From NCBI GenBank assembly GCA_013362195.1, contig JABFWM010000444.1, positions 1 through 15,344 of the forward strand: a stretch of 15,344 bases of DNA, given 5' to 3'. The notes under the pieces are model-generated. The model had not been told where the DNA came from and searched no databases. It saw only the letters and a list, made by a program, of their open reading frames with translations. Positions 14,729 to 15,344 of the stretch are shown here, one piece after another. Source of the DNA: Acidobacteriota bacterium (GTDB lineage: Bacteria > Acidobacteriota > Vicinamibacteria > Vicinamibacterales > 2-12-FULL-66-21). Position 1 is the first letter of the stretch. Each line of letters begins with the position of its first letter. The translations under genes and the position numbers were made by a program.

Positions 14729-15344
14729 TCATCGCGACGCCGGCGAGTGCGCGGCGATTTCGTCGAACAGCTTCTTTCCCACGATGCGATGCACCGCCGT
14801 CGAAGGGTGGCCCTCATGGTAGAAGAAGTACGCCGCCGGATCGCCGACCGGGGTCGCGTCCTGATCGAAGATCGCGCGTCCGGCGCACGCGCTCGTCGTG
14901 TTGAGGATGCCGTAGGCCGCCGGATGCTCCAGGACCTCGTCGAAGTCCGCGCCCCAGTGGTTCAGCCAGAGATCGAGGCCCGCGGCGCCGGCCTCTTCAC
15001 GCACGAATTGCTCGTAGGCGGGATTCAGCCGAAGTCCGACGGCCGCGAATTGCGGGATCTTCGTGGGCAGCAGGGCAATGGTGAAATGACGCCCGCCGAG
15101 CGCACGCAGGATCTGGAGTTCCTGCCGGAGATTGGCGAGTGTCATCGCCGTCTCGCGTCGGCCGTCGTTGAGCCCTCCGGCGAGGAAAAAAAGCGTCGTC
15201 TCCGGATCGAACGCGATCTCGCCGGACTTCACGCGCGCGGCGAAGTCGCGCACCTGGTTCATCATCCCGTAGCCGAGGAGCGCCTCTTTCACATGTCGGC
15301 CAGGGCCCTCACCCGTGCCCGCGCCGCTGACCGCGAACACGAGG
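14729..15344 (-). CDS. SGNH/GDSL-type hydrolase, C-terminal part
   Basis: The frame stays open to the window edge, so the start and the catalytic GDS block are outside. The visible 205 residues include SGAGTG near the edge, LFFLAGGLND (the Gly and Asn of block III), and the C-terminal FFYHEGHPSTAVHRIVG with the catalytic-type His. In most SGNH enzymes the last block is DxxH; here the position three before the His is itself His, with Glu two before. Secreted SGNH hydrolases remove or transfer acyl groups, and those near glycan genes often act on polysaccharide O-acetyl groups. It ends 24 bases before the GT-C-like gene on the same strand, suggesting one operon. Substrate unknown. Confidence 0.78.
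   Translation of the reverse strand, partial: LVFAVSGAGTGEGPGRHVKEALLGYGMMNQVRDFAARVKSGEIAFDPETTLFFLAGGLNDGRRETAMTLANLRQELQILRALGGRHFTIALLPTKIPQFAAVGLRLNPAYEQFVREEAGAAGLDLWLNHWGADFDEVLEHPAAYGILNTTSACAGRAIFDQDATPVGDPAAYFFYHEGHPSTAVHRIVGKKLFDEIAAHSPASR

Overview
The window is about 15.3 kb of very GC-rich DNA with densely packed genes. It holds a large Oar-type TonB-dependent receptor with an N-terminal carboxypeptidase-regulatory domain, a small winged-helix-like protein and several secreted proteins of a kind I associate with Acidobacteriota, probably class Vicinamibacteria. That placement is an inference from gene content and base composition; there is no rRNA or other marker gene. I saw no tRNA, rRNA, CRISPR array, transposase or phage gene.

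Layout, left to right. (1) 1-592, plus strand: the C-terminal end of a PepSY-associated membrane protein, then a small winged-helix-like protein. (2) 773-1713, minus strand: a broken NtrC-family response regulator. It keeps its receiver domain, Walker A motif and Fis-type HTH but has lost most of the AAA+ core and changes frame at the join. (3) 1927-5841, minus strand: a tightly coupled four-gene operon, transcribed from 5841 down to 1927. The order is a membrane-anchored PHP-domain phosphoesterase, an MgtA/SQD2-like GT4 glycosyltransferase, a small multi-pass membrane protein and a second GT4 glycosyltransferase. (4) 6030-6769, minus strand: a secreted LolA-like lipoprotein-sorting-type protein whose signal peptide is separated from its body by a one-base frameshift. 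(5) 6945-11223, plus strand: a secreted protein of unknown function, then the TonB-dependent receptor. (6) 11389-11881, minus strand: a BrnT/BrnA toxin-antitoxin pair with a palindrome over its probable promoter. (7) 12053-15344, minus strand: a probable operon of an SGNH hydrolase (cut by the window edge), a polytopic GT-C-like membrane protein and a CmoB-like methyltransferase.

The common theme is envelope biology. The PHP-GT4-membrane-GT4 operon looks like a dedicated route to a glycolipid or other membrane-linked glycoconjugate. The SGNH, GT-C-like and methyltransferase genes look like a second set for modifying surface glycans. The receptor and its secreted neighbour suggest uptake of a large substrate. 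The strongest candidates for something undescribed are the four-gene operon, especially its family-less membrane protein, and the secreted protein next to the receptor. The two broken genes should be checked against reads before any biological meaning is given to them.
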